Shown: positions 1-8,103, numbered from the stretch's first letter. The stretch is DNA of 64,000 bases from Nitrospira japonica (GCA_020723105.1 DYJL01000003.1:107501-171500); one strand, 5' to 3'. Numbers and translations are program-made. Notes: generated by a model from the sequence alone, not told the origin.

Positions 1-931
1 CTCCCTTCTCAAAACGACAGAGTCCGAGATAATAATGTGCTCCAGGGTATGGTCTGATTTCGGTTGATTTTTGAAGAGATACCAATGCATCGTCTATTTT
101 TCTTTCGTAGAAATATACCAGGCCCATCAAGTACGGAGCTTCCGGTTTCTTGGGATGCAGTTTCTTAATCTTCTCGGCTAATTCCTTAGCCTTTTCATTA
201 TGTCCCTTCTCCAGATAGGCCAACCCTAATTCGAATTGAGCCCTGGTATCCTGCGGATCTATCTCAATAATTTTTTGATAGGCAGTAATGATATCGTCAA
301 ACTTCCTCTGAACCTGTTTTATTTTTGCAAGAATGTAGAGCGCTTCCTTCTCTTTACTGTTTATATTAAGGACCTCTTTAATCAGTCTTTCCGCTTCATC
401 GGTTCTTCCAGTCAATAAATAAACATCTGCAAGTATAATTTTTGCAGAGTTTTCTTTAGGAAACTTACTAACTGCTTTGTTCAGATATTCCTCTGCAGTC
501 AGATAATCTTTTTTAATGCTATATGCGGTAGCAGCCACTTCATAAGCCTTTATACTGTCACTGGCTTTATTGAAATACAGTTTTATTTCCTTGATAGCAT
601 CATCTGCTCTCATCTTGCTGACATATGTTTTGGCAAGATCTATATGAGCTACATGAAAGGACGGGTTCAATCTTAATACCTTGAGAAACTCTCTTTCAGC
701 AGAATCATATTTCCCCTGCATTGCATATGCTAAGCCGAGCTGATATCTGGCTTCAAAATAATTCTGATCTGTCTCAATTGCCTTTTTAAAAGCAATAATA
801 GCCCCGTTAGTGTTGCCGCTATTAAGATACCCAATGCCTTTTTGATAATATTGCTGCTTGCTTACATTGTTGGTGTTGCATCCAGCAGATATAGCAGCAA
901 TGAAGACAATCAAGACCAGTATGTTACGCAA
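1..931 (-). CDS. PrsT-like TPR-repeat lipoprotein (C-terminus outside window)
   Basis: The reading frame stays open from a TTG at 931 to the window edge (310 codons). A GGAGGG ribosome site lies about 7 bases upstream of that TTG, and the start overlaps the last codons of the preceding receiver gene by 8 bases, so translational coupling is likely. The N-terminus is a lipoprotein signal with a lipobox ending AISAGC (lipidated Cys18). The rest is a run of tetratricopeptide repeats (for example YFEARYQLGLAYAMQGKYD). This resembles the PEP-CTERM-system TPR lipoprotein family PrsT, which normally sits beside a PrsK/PrsR-type kinase and regulator in exosortase loci, as here. Expected role: an envelope scaffold in export or sorting of PEP-CTERM proteins or exopolysaccharide. 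Family naming is inference from layout and domain content; a generic TPR lipoprotein is the alternative. Confidence 0.8.
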   Translation of the reverse strand, partial: MRNILVLIVFIAAISAGCNTNNVSKQQYYQKGIGYLNSGNTNGAIIAFKKAIETDQNYFEARYQLGLAYAMQGKYDSAEREFLKVLRLNPSFHVAHIDLAKTYVSKMRADDAIKEIKLYFNKASDSIKAYEVAATAYSIKKDYLTAEEYLNKAVSKFPKENSAKIILADVYLLTGRTDEAERLIKEVLNINSKEKEALYILAKIKQVQRKFDDIITAYQKIIEIDPQDTRAQFELGLAYLEKGHNEKAKELAEKIKKLHPKKPEAPYLMGLVYFYERKIDDALVSLQKSTEIRPYPGAHYYLGLCRFEKG

Positions 932-1304
932 TGATATTCCCTCCCGATAATTTCAAATAGCCATTTATGATCCCGCGAACTATATACTTGAACCGCTCAA
1001 AATCAAGTGGCTTTACAAGACAGATTGAGTTTTTAATTTGTTGCATTATTTTCATCAAATCGTTATTTAATTCATCAGACAGCACAATTGTCGGTATATC
1101 CTTTATTGCTTTTGATGTTAAAAGAGATATGGCAAAAGGATAACTCGAGACAATCAAGGATATTCCATTAGTTGAAACAAGCCTGGCAGCTTCCTCTGTA
1201 GACACAGCGAGCCGGGTTTGAAAGCCTTCATCCTGCAAAATGGCAGAACAGACCTTTGAAAAACCATCTTCATCAATAATCAGAATTTTCTTTGGAAAAG
1301 ACAT
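924..1304 (-). CDS. Stand-alone receiver-like protein lacking the phospho-acceptor Asp
   Basis: A 126-residue protein with the outline of a CheY-like receiver: the N-terminal strand KKILIIDED supplies the acidic cluster (Asp11, Glu12, Asp13) and a Lys-Pro pair (Lys98) closes the fold. At the position of the phosphorylated aspartate the strand reads SLIVSSYPF, so Ser53/Ser54 replace Asp. It should therefore not accept phosphate by the usual chemistry. No output domain follows. It lies directly between the NtrC-type regulator and the TPR lipoprotein gene, and its stop overlaps the lipoprotein start. A sigma-54-like promoter lies about 360 bases upstream. A regulatory or scaffolding role for the PEP-CTERM system is plausible but unproven. 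Confidence 0.75.
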   Translation of the reverse strand: MSFPKKILIIDEDGFSKVCSAILQDEGFQTRLAVSTEEAARLVSTNGISLIVSSYPFAISLLTSKAIKDIPTIVLSDELNNDLMKIMQQIKNSICLVKPLDFERFKYIVRGIINGYLKLSGGNIIA

Positions 1305-1632
1305 TGATATTTTGTCAGTAAGCGAACTTTATAAACAAATTCTAATGTATGTATATAGGTTAATTATCAAAACGGATATAAACGCAATTATTATGCCACT
1401 ACTACTATTTTGTCTTCAGCAAGCCTTACAAAAACTATTCACTAATTACAACTACTTGAATTTTCAAATATTATCTGGCAGGAATATCTCTATTTATATG
1501 CTTATTGATGGCATGACTAAGAAAGCTGACCAGCAAGATGGGCGCATTAAAACTGTATCGAAAATATACAATTTATATTTATATGACCTGAAAAGGTAAT
1601 TAAATCAGGACGGTGTGCTGTTCCAAAAGTTA

Positions 1633-1675
1633 TGTATCCAAAGGATACACAACTTGCCCCGAATGCAGGCAAGTT
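1633..1675. repeat. Two adjacent perfect inverted repeats overlapping a sigma-54-like promoter
   Basis: TGTATCC (1633-1639) pairs with GGATACA (1643-1649) around AAA. Immediately beside it AACTTGCC (1651-1658) pairs with GGCAAGTT (1668-1675) around nine bases. The second palindrome spans the -12 to -24 interval of the candidate promoter at 1664-1679. They may be a terminator for the regulator gene (no U-run is seen) or protein-binding sites. Confidence 0.5.
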
Positions 1676-1679
1676 ACCA
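1664..1679 (-). promoter_or_regulatory. Candidate sigma-54 (-24/-12) promoter for the pseudo-receiver/prsT pair
   Basis: On the minus strand the sequence TGGTAACTTGCCTGCA has GG and GC separated by exactly 10 bases, as sigma-54 promoters require. It has one mismatch in the TTGCA part and a weak -24 box. The adjacent NtrC-type regulator and the two stronger sigma-54 promoters before the PEP-CTERM genes make it credible. Confidence 0.5.
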
Positions 1680-1685
1680 GAAATC

Positions 1686-3038
1686 TCAAGCCTTGGCACC
1701 CCTGAGTTTACTGTAAAGCGCCTTCCTTGTTATACCAAGGGCCTGTGCTGCTTTTGATTTATTCCCTTGAAACTTACTTAATGCCTTTAATACAGTCTCT
1801 ATCTCAAGCTCCCTTAAAGACTTTATGCTGTCAGTGCCAATACCGGTTTTAATATCCCTTATAATTTCCCTGGGAATATCCCTTAAACCTATTTCATCTC
1901 CCTTTGCAAGCACGACAGCCCTCTCTATAACATTTTCAAGTTCACGTAAATTCCCGGGCCATATGTACTGAAGGAAAATATTCATAACCTCGGAAGACAC
2001 AGAAGTAATACGTTTATCCTCCTGCTGAGAAAATTTGTCAATAAAATGTGTTACCAGAAGAGGTATATCGGCCTTTCTTTCTCTTAAAGGAGGCAGCTTA
2101 ATCTGCACCACATTTAACCGGTAATATAAATCCGCTCTGAAGTTTTTCAGTTTCACCTCTTTCTTTAAATCCCTGTTGGTTGAAGCTGTCAAACGGATAT
2201 CGATTTTGATTTTTTTACTACCTCCAATACGCTCTATTTCCTTTTCCTGAATCGCACGTAAGATCTTTGCCTGCAGAGCTAACTCCAGTTCACCAATCTC
2301 GTCAAGAAACAACGTCCCTGTATCCGCCTCTTCAAATTTTCCGATCCGCCTTGAAACAGCTCCGGTAAAAGCGCCTTTTTCATAACCAAAAAACTCTGCC
2401 TCAAGAAGTTCACGCGGCACCGCAGCACAGTTTACCGCTGTAAAAGGCCTGTAATGCCGATGACTTGTATAATGAATAGCCCTTGCAAGCAGTTCTTTAC
2501 CGGTCCCAGTCTCACCAATTATTAATACATTAGTGGATGAATCTTTAATCGTTTCAACCATTCTGAATATTTTTTCCATGCTTGCGCTTTTCCCGATAAT
2601 ATTTGAAAACCTGTATGTGGATTCAAGTTGATTACGCAAATCAGTAATTTCATTTTTGAGTTTTTTCTGTTCAACAGCTTTAGCTAATACAGCCTTGAGC
2701 TTTACGTAATCAGGAGGTTTGATAAAATAAAAAAAGGCCCCTTCTGTCATTGCCGTGACAGCAGAATCAACTGTTCCAAAAGCTGTTAGAAATATGACTG
2801 GAATGTCGGGATAGTTCGATTTTAAATAATCAAAAAAATACAGACCATCTTTTCCAGGCATCTTGAGGTCTGTAATAACTGCATCTATTCTTTCAGTCGA
2901 AACAATCTCCTGTGCCCTGTCCACTCTGTCTGCCTGATAGATATTGTATGAAGCTTCCCTGAGAATCGCTGAAAGGACCTTCAGGGCATTGGGTTCGTCA
3001 TCAACCAGAAGAATGTTTACTGACGGCTTATTATGCAT
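1686..3038 (-). CDS. NtrC-family sigma-54 response regulator, PrsR-like
   Basis: A 450-residue regulator. The receiver domain has Asp13/Asp14, phospho-acceptor Asp57 (VITDLKMPG) and Lys107. The AAA+ domain has Walker A GETGTGKE at about 175-182 and the sigma-54 contact loop GAFTGA at about 222-227. A Fis-type helix-turn-helix is at the C-terminus. The start chosen is the ATG at 3038, which overlaps the kinase stop (ATGCATAA); a longer frame extending to 3191 would lie inside the kinase gene and add a tail with no family similarity. Position next to an exosortase-associated acyltransferase, a PrsT-like lipoprotein and sigma-54-promoted PEP-CTERM genes suggests the PrsR role, activating those promoters. 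The domain calls are certain; the PrsR equivalence is inference. Confidence 0.9.
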   Translation of the reverse strand: MHNKPSVNILLVDDEPNALKVLSAILREASYNIYQADRVDRAQEIVSTERIDAVITDLKMPGKDGLYFFDYLKSNYPDIPVIFLTAFGTVDSAVTAMTEGAFFYFIKPPDYVKLKAVLAKAVEQKKLKNEITDLRNQLESTYRFSNIIGKSASMEKIFRMVETIKDSSTNVLIIGETGTGKELLARAIHYTSHRHYRPFTAVNCAAVPRELLEAEFFGYEKGAFTGAVSRRIGKFEEADTGTLFLDEIGELELALQAKILRAIQEKEIERIGGSKKIKIDIRLTASTNRDLKKEVKLKNFRADLYYRLNVVQIKLPPLRERKADIPLLVTHFIDKFSQQEDKRITSVSSEVMNIFLQYIWPGNLRELENVIERAVVLAKGDEIGLRDIPREIIRDIKTGIGTDSIKSLRELEIETVLKALSKFQGNKSKAAQALGITRKALYSKLRGAKA

Positions 3039-4044
3039 TTTTGTGCACCGGAAAAAAGATCCTGAACGTTGTTCCCTTGCCTTTAACACTCTCCCATAAC
3101 AATTTTCCATTATGAGACTTAATAATCTCTCTGGAAAGAAAAATGCCAAACCCTCTGTGACTGCTTTCCGAATTGTCAGAGAGTTCACCAAGGATATTTA
3201 GTTTTTTTCTGGAAATCCCTTTTCCTGTATCAGCTATTTCTATTACAATATAATCAAGGTCTTTTTCCCATGATGAATAGGTCCTTATGGCAAGGTTTCC
3301 ACCTTTTGGCATTGCTTCAAAGGCATTATTGATAATATTAAACAAAGCCTGTTCAATCTGAAAGGGGTCGGCGTTTATCCGCGGCAAACCAGAAAAATCA
3401 TATGAAATATTAATACGCTGTATTTCAGCACGCGGTGTTATCATAGTAAGTATCCTTTTGAGAATGTCGTTGGGACTTACCATGACAGATTTTATTCCTC
3501 CGTGAGCTGCACTCAAAAAATTGGAAATAAAATTATCAAGCTTGTTGATTTCATCATTTATTATTGTGCTGAATTCAAGAAGTGTAGCCTCATGTCCGTA
3601 TTTCTCACGCAGATAGACTACCGCACCTTTTATAGCATTTAGAGGATTCCTTACGCCATGAGCAAGAGATGAAGCTATTTTCCCGATTTCAATCATCTTC
3701 TCCTCAGAGTTTGAAAATCTTTTCTCTGTTGCATTTCGTTTTGTAATGTTAGTAAACAGAACATTAACCTCACAGACCTTCCCACGTTCATTTTTTATTG
3801 GGGAAATCTCAACACAAAAAGAGGAATCCGTTCCAATGAGGCATCTGTTTCCGAAATTTCTCAAATTCCTCTTTTTACCATCATCAAAAACAAGTTTCAC
3901 TTTGTCGAATAGAAGAGGGAATACCTTGTTAAGTTTCTTGCCAATCATGCTTTTTGCAGACCTGTGACTTATTTTCTCCATACTTGTATTCCAGGTCTTT
4001 ATTACAAAGGCTTTATTAATACGAAAGAAATGTTTATTTACCAT
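3031..4044 (-). CDS. NtrB-like soluble sensor histidine kinase (PAS-HisKA-HATPase)
   Basis: A 337-residue kinase with no membrane segment. Residues about 5-105 look like a PAS sensor domain, followed by a HisKA helix with the phospho-accepting His129 in SSLAHGVRNPLNAIKG. A HATPase domain follows, with N-box (FNIINNAFEAMPKGG), G1 (IADTGKGIS) and G2 (GFGIFLSREI). It overlaps the regulator gene by 8 bases, so the two form a cognate pair. Its compact layout is closer to NtrB than to the large multi-membrane PrsK kinases of classical PEP-CTERM loci, so the input signal is likely cytoplasmic. The acyltransferase gene lies 54 bases upstream on the same strand. Confidence 0.88.
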   Translation of the reverse strand: MVNKHFFRINKAFVIKTWNTSMEKISHRSAKSMIGKKLNKVFPLLFDKVKLVFDDGKKRNLRNFGNRCLIGTDSSFCVEISPIKNERGKVCEVNVLFTNITKRNATEKRFSNSEEKMIEIGKIASSLAHGVRNPLNAIKGAVVYLREKYGHEATLLEFSTIINDEINKLDNFISNFLSAAHGGIKSVMVSPNDILKRILTMITPRAEIQRINISYDFSGLPRINADPFQIEQALFNIINNAFEAMPKGGNLAIRTYSSWEKDLDYIVIEIADTGKGISRKKLNILGELSDNSESSHRGFGIFLSREIIKSHNGKLLWESVKGKGTTFRIFFPVHKNA

Positions 4045-4098
4045 ATGCTTCTTAATTTGAAAATTTTTCTTCTTCAGCGGGCAGTAACAAGTGGCCTG

Positions 4099-4845
4099 TC
4101 AATCTCTGATAAATTCTTTATACAGTTCCGGGTCTTTATCTGACATCGTCTGTTCTATCTTATCTATCTCTCCCAGATACGGGGTCCGAATACCATGATA
4201 ATCAACAGGATCACCAATGGCATTAAACATCAGTCCAAATTTATCAAGTAAAACTATAATCCCTTTTGTCATAACAGCATACCAATAGTTTAATTGCCTT
4301 CGCTTGCTTTCCTGATATATTGCTTTATATAAGCTAAGAATTATCTCGTGTTTTTTTCGCCTTTCAATTTGAGATGCGCCAGGTCGTAGAGAGGTATTCT
4401 TATATCTGTTTTTGTCTTCAAAGCGTCTGTTGTATGAATAATTGTTTGAAAAATCAAAACTTCCGATGCTTCTTCTATCTTCATCCGGCCCATATATATA
4501 TTTGTCCTCAACCCTTCTCCTGAAATCCCTATGTATTGCCAGCCTTGAAATCTCAACTGTTTTTTGTCTGGGAATCTGATCTGTATTAATATCCAACTGG
4601 CAGTATTTCTCAATTGGGAAACCTTCCCTTGAATCAGGTATCAATCTTATCGCCCCAATGATTTTGCCTGTATAATCTCTCACAGCAAAATGCAATGCAT
4701 AATTATCATATACGTCTGTCAAGATTCCATTCGAATATTTCTCCGGCTTTTCAAACCCCCATTCCAGACAATATATTTTATATCTCAGCCTGTAGATTTC
4801 AGTCAGATCTTTTTCATCTGAGACTGTGAACACTGTAAACGACAT
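4099..4845 (-). CDS. PEP-CTERM/exosortase-associated N-acyltransferase
   Basis: A 248-residue GNAT-like protein resembling the exosortase-system acyltransferases and the N-acyl amino acid synthases. Visible landmarks are the N-terminal LRYKIYCLEWGFE, the central GAIRLIP strand and EISRLAIHRDFRRR. The start chosen is the ATG at 4845, preceded by GAGAG; an upstream in-frame start at 4899 would add a hydrophobic leader not typical of the family. Members of this family co-occur with exosortase loci and are thought to acylate a small molecule or surface glycan. No exosortase gene is present in this window. It heads the operon acyltransferase-kinase-regulator. Confidence 0.75.
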   Translation of the reverse strand: MSFTVFTVSDEKDLTEIYRLRYKIYCLEWGFEKPEKYSNGILTDVYDNYALHFAVRDYTGKIIGAIRLIPDSREGFPIEKYCQLDINTDQIPRQKTVEISRLAIHRDFRRRVEDKYIYGPDEDRRSIGSFDFSNNYSYNRRFEDKNRYKNTSLRPGASQIERRKKHEIILSLYKAIYQESKRRQLNYWYAVMTKGIIVLLDKFGLMFNAIGDPVDYHGIRTPYLGEIDKIEQTMSDKDPELYKEFIRD

Positions 4846-5093
4846 AAGGCATTCTCTCAATAAAATAAAAATTATTAAGCAACAAATAAAATCCAACAAT
4901 TGTTCTATAGGTATGACGCCCTATAATAACATAATAGTGTGACATGGCAAAAGCCGCACACAAAGGTTACAGTGCCAGATTTCCATAATAGCAAACCGTG
5001 CAATGCAGTAAAGATTACAACAGAGCATAGCCATAGTTATCATTCTCATAAATTATTTAATGAATTGTCTGGTCCTGACGCCCCGGACTTTAA

Positions 5094-5118
5094 CTAACAT
5101 TATATTAGATAATGTTAG
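5094..5118. repeat. Perfect 25-base palindrome next to sigma-54 promoter
   Basis: CTAACATTAT (5094-5103) is the exact reverse complement of ATAATGTTAG (5109-5118), with a 5-base centre. It ends 7 bases before the -24 element, which is closer than typical enhancer sites, so it could be an operator or an accessory-protein site. Confidence 0.65.
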
Positions 5119-5125
5119 CAGTTTC

Positions 5126-5141
5126 TGGCATAATATTTGCA
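5126..5141 (+). promoter_or_regulatory. Sigma-54 promoter of the PEP-CTERM/DUF1566 gene
   Basis: TGGCATAATATTTGCA matches the -24/-12 consensus (TGGCAY-N5-TTGCA) with GG and GC 10 bases apart. Transcription would start near 5153, leaving a leader of about 220 bases before the gene. The adjacent NtrC-type regulator is the likely activator. Confidence 0.85.
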
Positions 5142-5269
5142 GATATTTCTGATGTTGTTGAGGGACATGGGAAAATTTTTGGGCCTAATCATCATTCAAT
5201 TTTTTTTAACGGCACAGAAGTTTTTATCCATTCAGAAGCAATTTACTTCAAAATCAAAATGGAGGGGAC

Positions 5270-5299
5270 ATGAAAACAAGAAATAAATTTTATCCTTAA
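5270..5299 (+). CDS. Possible nine-codon leader ORF
   Basis: A strong ribosome site (GGAGGGG, 5261-5267) sits immediately before an ATG that opens the frame MKTRNKFYP followed by TAA. It lies in the long leader between the sigma-54 promoter and the PEP-CTERM gene. It could be an upstream ORF that tunes expression, or a chance ribosome-site/ATG combination. Confidence 0.3.
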   Translation: MKTRNKFYP

Positions 5300-5372
5300 T
5301 ATTTCAATCAATTTCAGAAATCAATCTATTCAGTACAAACAACTATAACCTGAGAAAAATGGGGGACACTCA

Positions 5373-5948
5373 ATGAAAAGATTTATCACTCTAATCGCAG
5401 CAACAATGTTTTTATATGCACTGGCAGGGCCTGCTTATGCAACATTAATAGACAAAGGGAACGGCCTTATATATGATGATGATTTCAATATTACATGGCT
5501 TCAGGATGCAAACTATTCCGGCGTTACTATGACATGGGCTGATGCAAACACATGGGCTTCAGACCTTGTTTTCCAGGGTTTTGACGACTGGAGGCTTCCC
5601 ATATCTGACACTTGTTCAGGAAATACCTGCACCGGAAGCGAGATGGGGCACCTCTTTTATACCAAGGGAATCACATCGTCTTCAAACGGTCTGTTTCAAA
5701 ATGTGAAACCTTCCTTATACTGGGCTGCGACAGAATATGACAACGCTCAATCGTGGCGTTTTAATTTCTTATACGGGACCCAAAGCCTCGGGGACAAGAC
5801 ACAAAAGCGTTATGCATGGGCTGTCAGAAACGGAGATGTAACTCCTCCAGTGGCGCCTGAGCCGGTAAGTGCGATATTATTTGTTACAGGGGGGATGGTA
5901 TTAAGCGCAAAAATATACAGGAATAAAAGAAGAGCTCCTAATTCGTAA
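5373..5948 (+). CDS. Exported PEP-CTERM protein with DUF1566-like domain
   Basis: A 191-residue protein. A Sec signal peptide occupies about residues 1-23 (hydrophobic core ending GPAYA). A DUF1566-type domain follows (LIDKGNGLIYDDDFNITWLQ, DDWRLPIS, YWAATEYD, YAWAVRNGD). The C-terminus has the exosortase sorting tripartite signal: PEP at 162-164, a hydrophobic segment (VSAILFVTGGMVLSA), then a basic tail (YRNKRR). Expected fate: export, cleavage after PEP by an exosortase and attachment to or release into the exopolysaccharide surface. The start has GGGGGAC upstream. It is driven by the sigma-54 promoter at 5126. Confidence 0.88.
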   Translation: MKRFITLIAATMFLYALAGPAYATLIDKGNGLIYDDDFNITWLQDANYSGVTMTWADANTWASDLVFQGFDDWRLPISDTCSGNTCTGSEMGHLFYTKGITSSSNGLFQNVKPSLYWAATEYDNAQSWRFNFLYGTQSLGDKTQKRYAWAVRNGDVTPPVAPEPVSAILFVTGGMVLSAKIYRNKRRAPNS

Positions 5949-5970
5949 TATTTTCCTTTTCTTAGAAAGC

Positions 5971-6010
5971 TGATCATAGATATCCTGCAATTTCAGAGTA
6001 TCTATGATCA
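5971..6010. terminator. 12-bp inverted repeat between convergent genes
   Basis: TGATCATAGATA (5971-5982) pairs perfectly with TATCTATGATCA (5999-6010) around 16 bases. It lies between the convergent PEP-CTERM gene and rnhB, so a two-way terminator is likely, although neither side has a clear U-run. Confidence 0.6.
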
Positions 6011-6026
6011 CTCTTCTATGACTTAA

Positions 6027-6692
6027 TTATCTATAAGGAGTAGGGGATAGAAAGAGGGGAACCTCGGCTACTCTTCTGAAACTCTTTCTGTGAATAGGAC
6101 ATGGGCCATATGAGTTTATGCATTTGATATGCTCTTGTGTTGAGTAACCCTTGTGACTTTTGAAATTATATGCAGGATACTTTTCATGATAGTCAAGCAT
6201 AATATCATCCCTTACAACTTTTGCAATAATTGACGCTACAGCAATTGAGGCGCTTACTGATTCACCTTTTATTATTGATTGCTGACTGATATTGATATCC
6301 GGGAGGTTAACAGCATCTATTAATAATATGTCCGGTCTTAACTTCAGGTCCCCTACTGCAAGTTTCATTGCAAGTTTCGTTGACTGAAGAATATTAATCC
6401 TGTCAATGACATCGGCCTCAACTATCCCAACACCAATAGAAACAGCATGATTGACAATCTTCCAGAAAAGGTCTTTCTTCTCACCTTCAGCAACAATCTT
6501 TTTTGAATCCCTGATTCCTTCTATTATCAGGCCTTCTGGAAGTATCACAGCGGCAGCCACTACAGGACCGGCAAGCGGCCCCCTGCCGGCTTCATCAATG
6601 CCGGCAATGACGGAGTTTTTCTGCCGAATATTTTCATCATAAGAAAAGATTCTGGAGGTTTCTGTCTTCCTGGACGCTTTACGGGGGGACAT
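6027..6692 (-). CDS. rnhB: Ribonuclease HII
   Basis: A 221-residue protein with the RNase HII signature AGIDEAGRGPLAGPVVAAAV (catalytic Asp-Glu) and further acidic residues in LLIDAVNLP and SIIAKVVRDD. It cuts the RNA part of RNA-DNA hybrids and removes misincorporated ribonucleotides. An extra N-terminal stretch of about 28 residues precedes the domain. The last codons (SPTPYR) are encoded by a stretch resembling the G-rich intergenic repeat found at 37311 and 44723, suggesting the gene end was altered by repeat spread. It is the last gene of the rpsP-trmD-rplS series. Confidence 0.95.
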   Translation of the reverse strand: MSPRKASRKTETSRIFSYDENIRQKNSVIAGIDEAGRGPLAGPVVAAAVILPEGLIIEGIRDSKKIVAEGEKKDLFWKIVNHAVSIGVGIVEADVIDRINILQSTKLAMKLAVGDLKLRPDILLIDAVNLPDINISQQSIIKGESVSASIAVASIIAKVVRDDIMLDYHEKYPAYNFKSHKGYSTQEHIKCINSYGPCPIHRKSFRRVAEVPLFLSPTPYR

Positions 6693-6704
6693 AAATCAAG
6701 ATCA

Positions 6705-6742
6705 TTTGTTAGTTGTTAGTTTTCAGGCTAACAACTAACAAA
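6705..6742. repeat. 15-bp perfect inverted repeat between rplS and rnhB
   Basis: TTTGTTAGTTGTTAG (6705-6719) is the exact reverse complement of 6728-6742 with an 8-base loop. The arms are made of the GTTAGTTGTTAG unit seen in other gaps of the window. It could attenuate read-through from rplS into rnhB. Confidence 0.6.
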
Positions 6743-6750
6743 TTATTTAT

Positions 6751-7113
6751 TTACTGTTGCTGGGTTTCACTAAAGGCCTTCTCTTTGACTTTAGTAGCAG
6801 CCTTACCCTTTTTGCCTCTGAGATAATAAAGTTTCGCTCTTCTTACCTGTCCTTCTTTTATAACTTTAATGTCCTCAATCAAGGGGGAATTCAGCGGGAA
6901 TATCTTCTCAACACCAATGCCATATGAAATCTTTCTTACCATAAAGGTCTCGCGTGTACCGCTTCCCTTTCTTCCAATGACAACACCCGTATAAGCCTGA
7001 ACTCTCTCTTTGTCCCCTTCTTTAACTTTCATATTTACAGTAATTGTGTCGCCAACCCTGAAATTTGGCATCTCCCTTTTGTATCCTTCTTCTACTACAT
7101 TAATAGCATTCAT
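6751..7113 (-). CDS. rplS: 50S ribosomal protein L19
   Basis: A 120-residue L19: the core includes FRVGDTITVNMKVKEGDKER, VQAYTGVVIGRKGSG and the C-terminal KIKVIKEGQVRRAKLYYLR-type stretch. It sits at the 30S-50S interface. The ATG at 7113 has a good ribosome site (AAAGGAGG). A short glutamine-rich tail follows the domain. It is 4 bases from trmD, so co-transcribed. Confidence 0.97.
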   Translation of the reverse strand: MNAINVVEEGYKREMPNFRVGDTITVNMKVKEGDKERVQAYTGVVIGRKGSGTRETFMVRKISYGIGVEKIFPLNSPLIEDIKVIKEGQVRRAKLYYLRGKKGKAATKVKEKAFSETQQQ

Positions 7114-7117
7114 TATG

Positions 7118-7846
7118 TCATTCCTCCTTTAATTCGGACAGTATTTTTTTATCCTGTTCTGTCAGTTCAACTTTCTCAATAAGATCAGGTCTTACCTTTA
7201 ATGTTTTCCTCAAAGATTCTCTTCTTCTCCAAAGCCCTATCTCCTTATGATTGCCAGATACAAGAACATCTGGAACCTGCATTCCTCTGAATTCCCTGGG
7301 CCTTGTATAATGCGGATAGTCAAGCAAACCCCATGAAAACGATTCATCCTCAATTGACTTTTCGTCACCAAGGGCCCCTGGTAAAAGTCTTGCAACCGCA
7401 TCAATTATAACAAGAGCAGCAAGTTCGCCGCCTGTTATCACATAATCACCGATAGAAACTTCCTCGTCTACTAATACCTTTATTCTCTCATCAAGGCCTT
7501 CATAACGACCGCAGATAAATACAAATCTCTTTTCTTCTCTTGAGTAAGCCTCTGCTATTGCCTGACTAAAAGGCTTCCCCTGCGGACTCAGCAGAACTAC
7601 TTTCCGAGGTTCACCGTCTCCTTTAAGAAAATCCAAAGCCCCAAATATCGGTTCGGGCTTAAAAACCATGCCAGCCCCTCCACCATATGGATAATCATCA
7701 ACTGTCCTGTGCGGGCCTGATGCAAAGTCACGTATATTATACAGCGTTACTTCAAGTAAGTCTTTCTCACACGCCCGCTTTAGAATGCTTTCATTAAGAT
7801 AGGCAGTCAGAATATCGGGGAAGAGCGTCAGGACATCACATTTCAT
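7118..7846 (-). CDS. trmD: tRNA (guanine-N1)-methyltransferase
   Basis: A 242-residue SPOUT methyltransferase that makes m1G37 in tRNAs using S-adenosylmethionine. Signatures include DVLTLFP at the start, DDYPYGGGAGMV, CGRYEGLDERI and SIGDYVITGGELAA of the knotted cofactor site. The ATG at 7846 is preferred over a TTG two codons earlier; neither has a strong ribosome site. rimM, usually between the KH gene and trmD, is absent: only about 26 bases separate the two genes. Confidence 0.96.
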   Translation of the reverse strand: MKCDVLTLFPDILTAYLNESILKRACEKDLLEVTLYNIRDFASGPHRTVDDYPYGGGAGMVFKPEPIFGALDFLKGDGEPRKVVLLSPQGKPFSQAIAEAYSREEKRFVFICGRYEGLDERIKVLVDEEVSIGDYVITGGELAALVIIDAVARLLPGALGDEKSIEDESFSWGLLDYPHYTRPREFRGMQVPDVLVSGNHKEIGLWRRRESLRKTLKVRPDLIEKVELTEQDKKILSELKEE

Positions 7847-7872
7847 TTGCAATAAAGAAGTGAAAAACTCTT

Positions 7873-8103
7873 TTATTCCAGTATCTCAAGAACGCAGCGT
7901 TTACCAAGCTTTGTACCGGCAGCACTCAGAATCGTCCTCATTGACCGGGCTGTTTTTCCCTGCTTTCCGATCACCTTGCCAAGATCAGACGTAGCTACAC
8001 GAAGTTCATAAACAGTGGTTCTTTCTCCGTCTACTTCTGCCACTGATACTTCCTCTGGTTTATCTACCAGAGCCTTCGCCATTTGTTCAATGAGTGATTT
8101 CAT
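7873..8103 (-). CDS. khpA: KhpA-type KH-domain RNA-binding protein
   Basis: A 76-residue single-KH protein with the [18 protein letters not shown] loop (GxxG motif). Length and opening ([19 protein letters not shown]) match the KhpA family, which binds RNA and influences cell-division and translation-related transcripts. The ATG at 8103 has GGAGGT just upstream; an earlier in-frame ATG at 8115 lies inside that ribosome-site region. It follows rpsP closely, the canonical order. Confidence 0.93.
   Translation of the reverse strand: MKSLIEQMAKALVDKPEEVSVAEVDGERTTVYELRVATSDLGKVIGKQGKTARSMRTILSAAGTKLGKRCVLEILE

Larger units (their letters stand above)
1305..1685. other. Gap between regulator and pseudo-receiver genes
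   Basis: This 381-base stretch is A+T-rich in its left two thirds and shows no convincing gene. An antisense open frame at 1240-1599 has no family signature. The right end (1630-1680) holds two perfect inverted repeats and a sigma-54-like promoter reading leftward, listed separately. The transcript would have an unusually long leader of about 350 bases before the pseudo-receiver start codon. Confidence 0.5.
4846..5372. other. Divergent regulatory region of the PEP-CTERM locus
   Basis: This 527-base region lies between the acyltransferase (leftward) and a PEP-CTERM gene (rightward). It holds a 25-base palindrome, a near-consensus sigma-54 promoter, a leader of over 200 bases and a possible nine-codon leader ORF, listed separately. 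A weaker dyad (GTCTGG near 5069, CCGGAC near 5084) lies further upstream and could be an activator site. No clear promoter for the acyltransferase was recognised. Confidence 0.55.

Noticed and set aside
1240..1599. 119-codon plus-strand open frame
   Set aside because: It starts antisense to the pseudo-receiver gene and runs through an A+T-rich gap; no motif, no ribosome site, low-complexity Leu/Ile composition.
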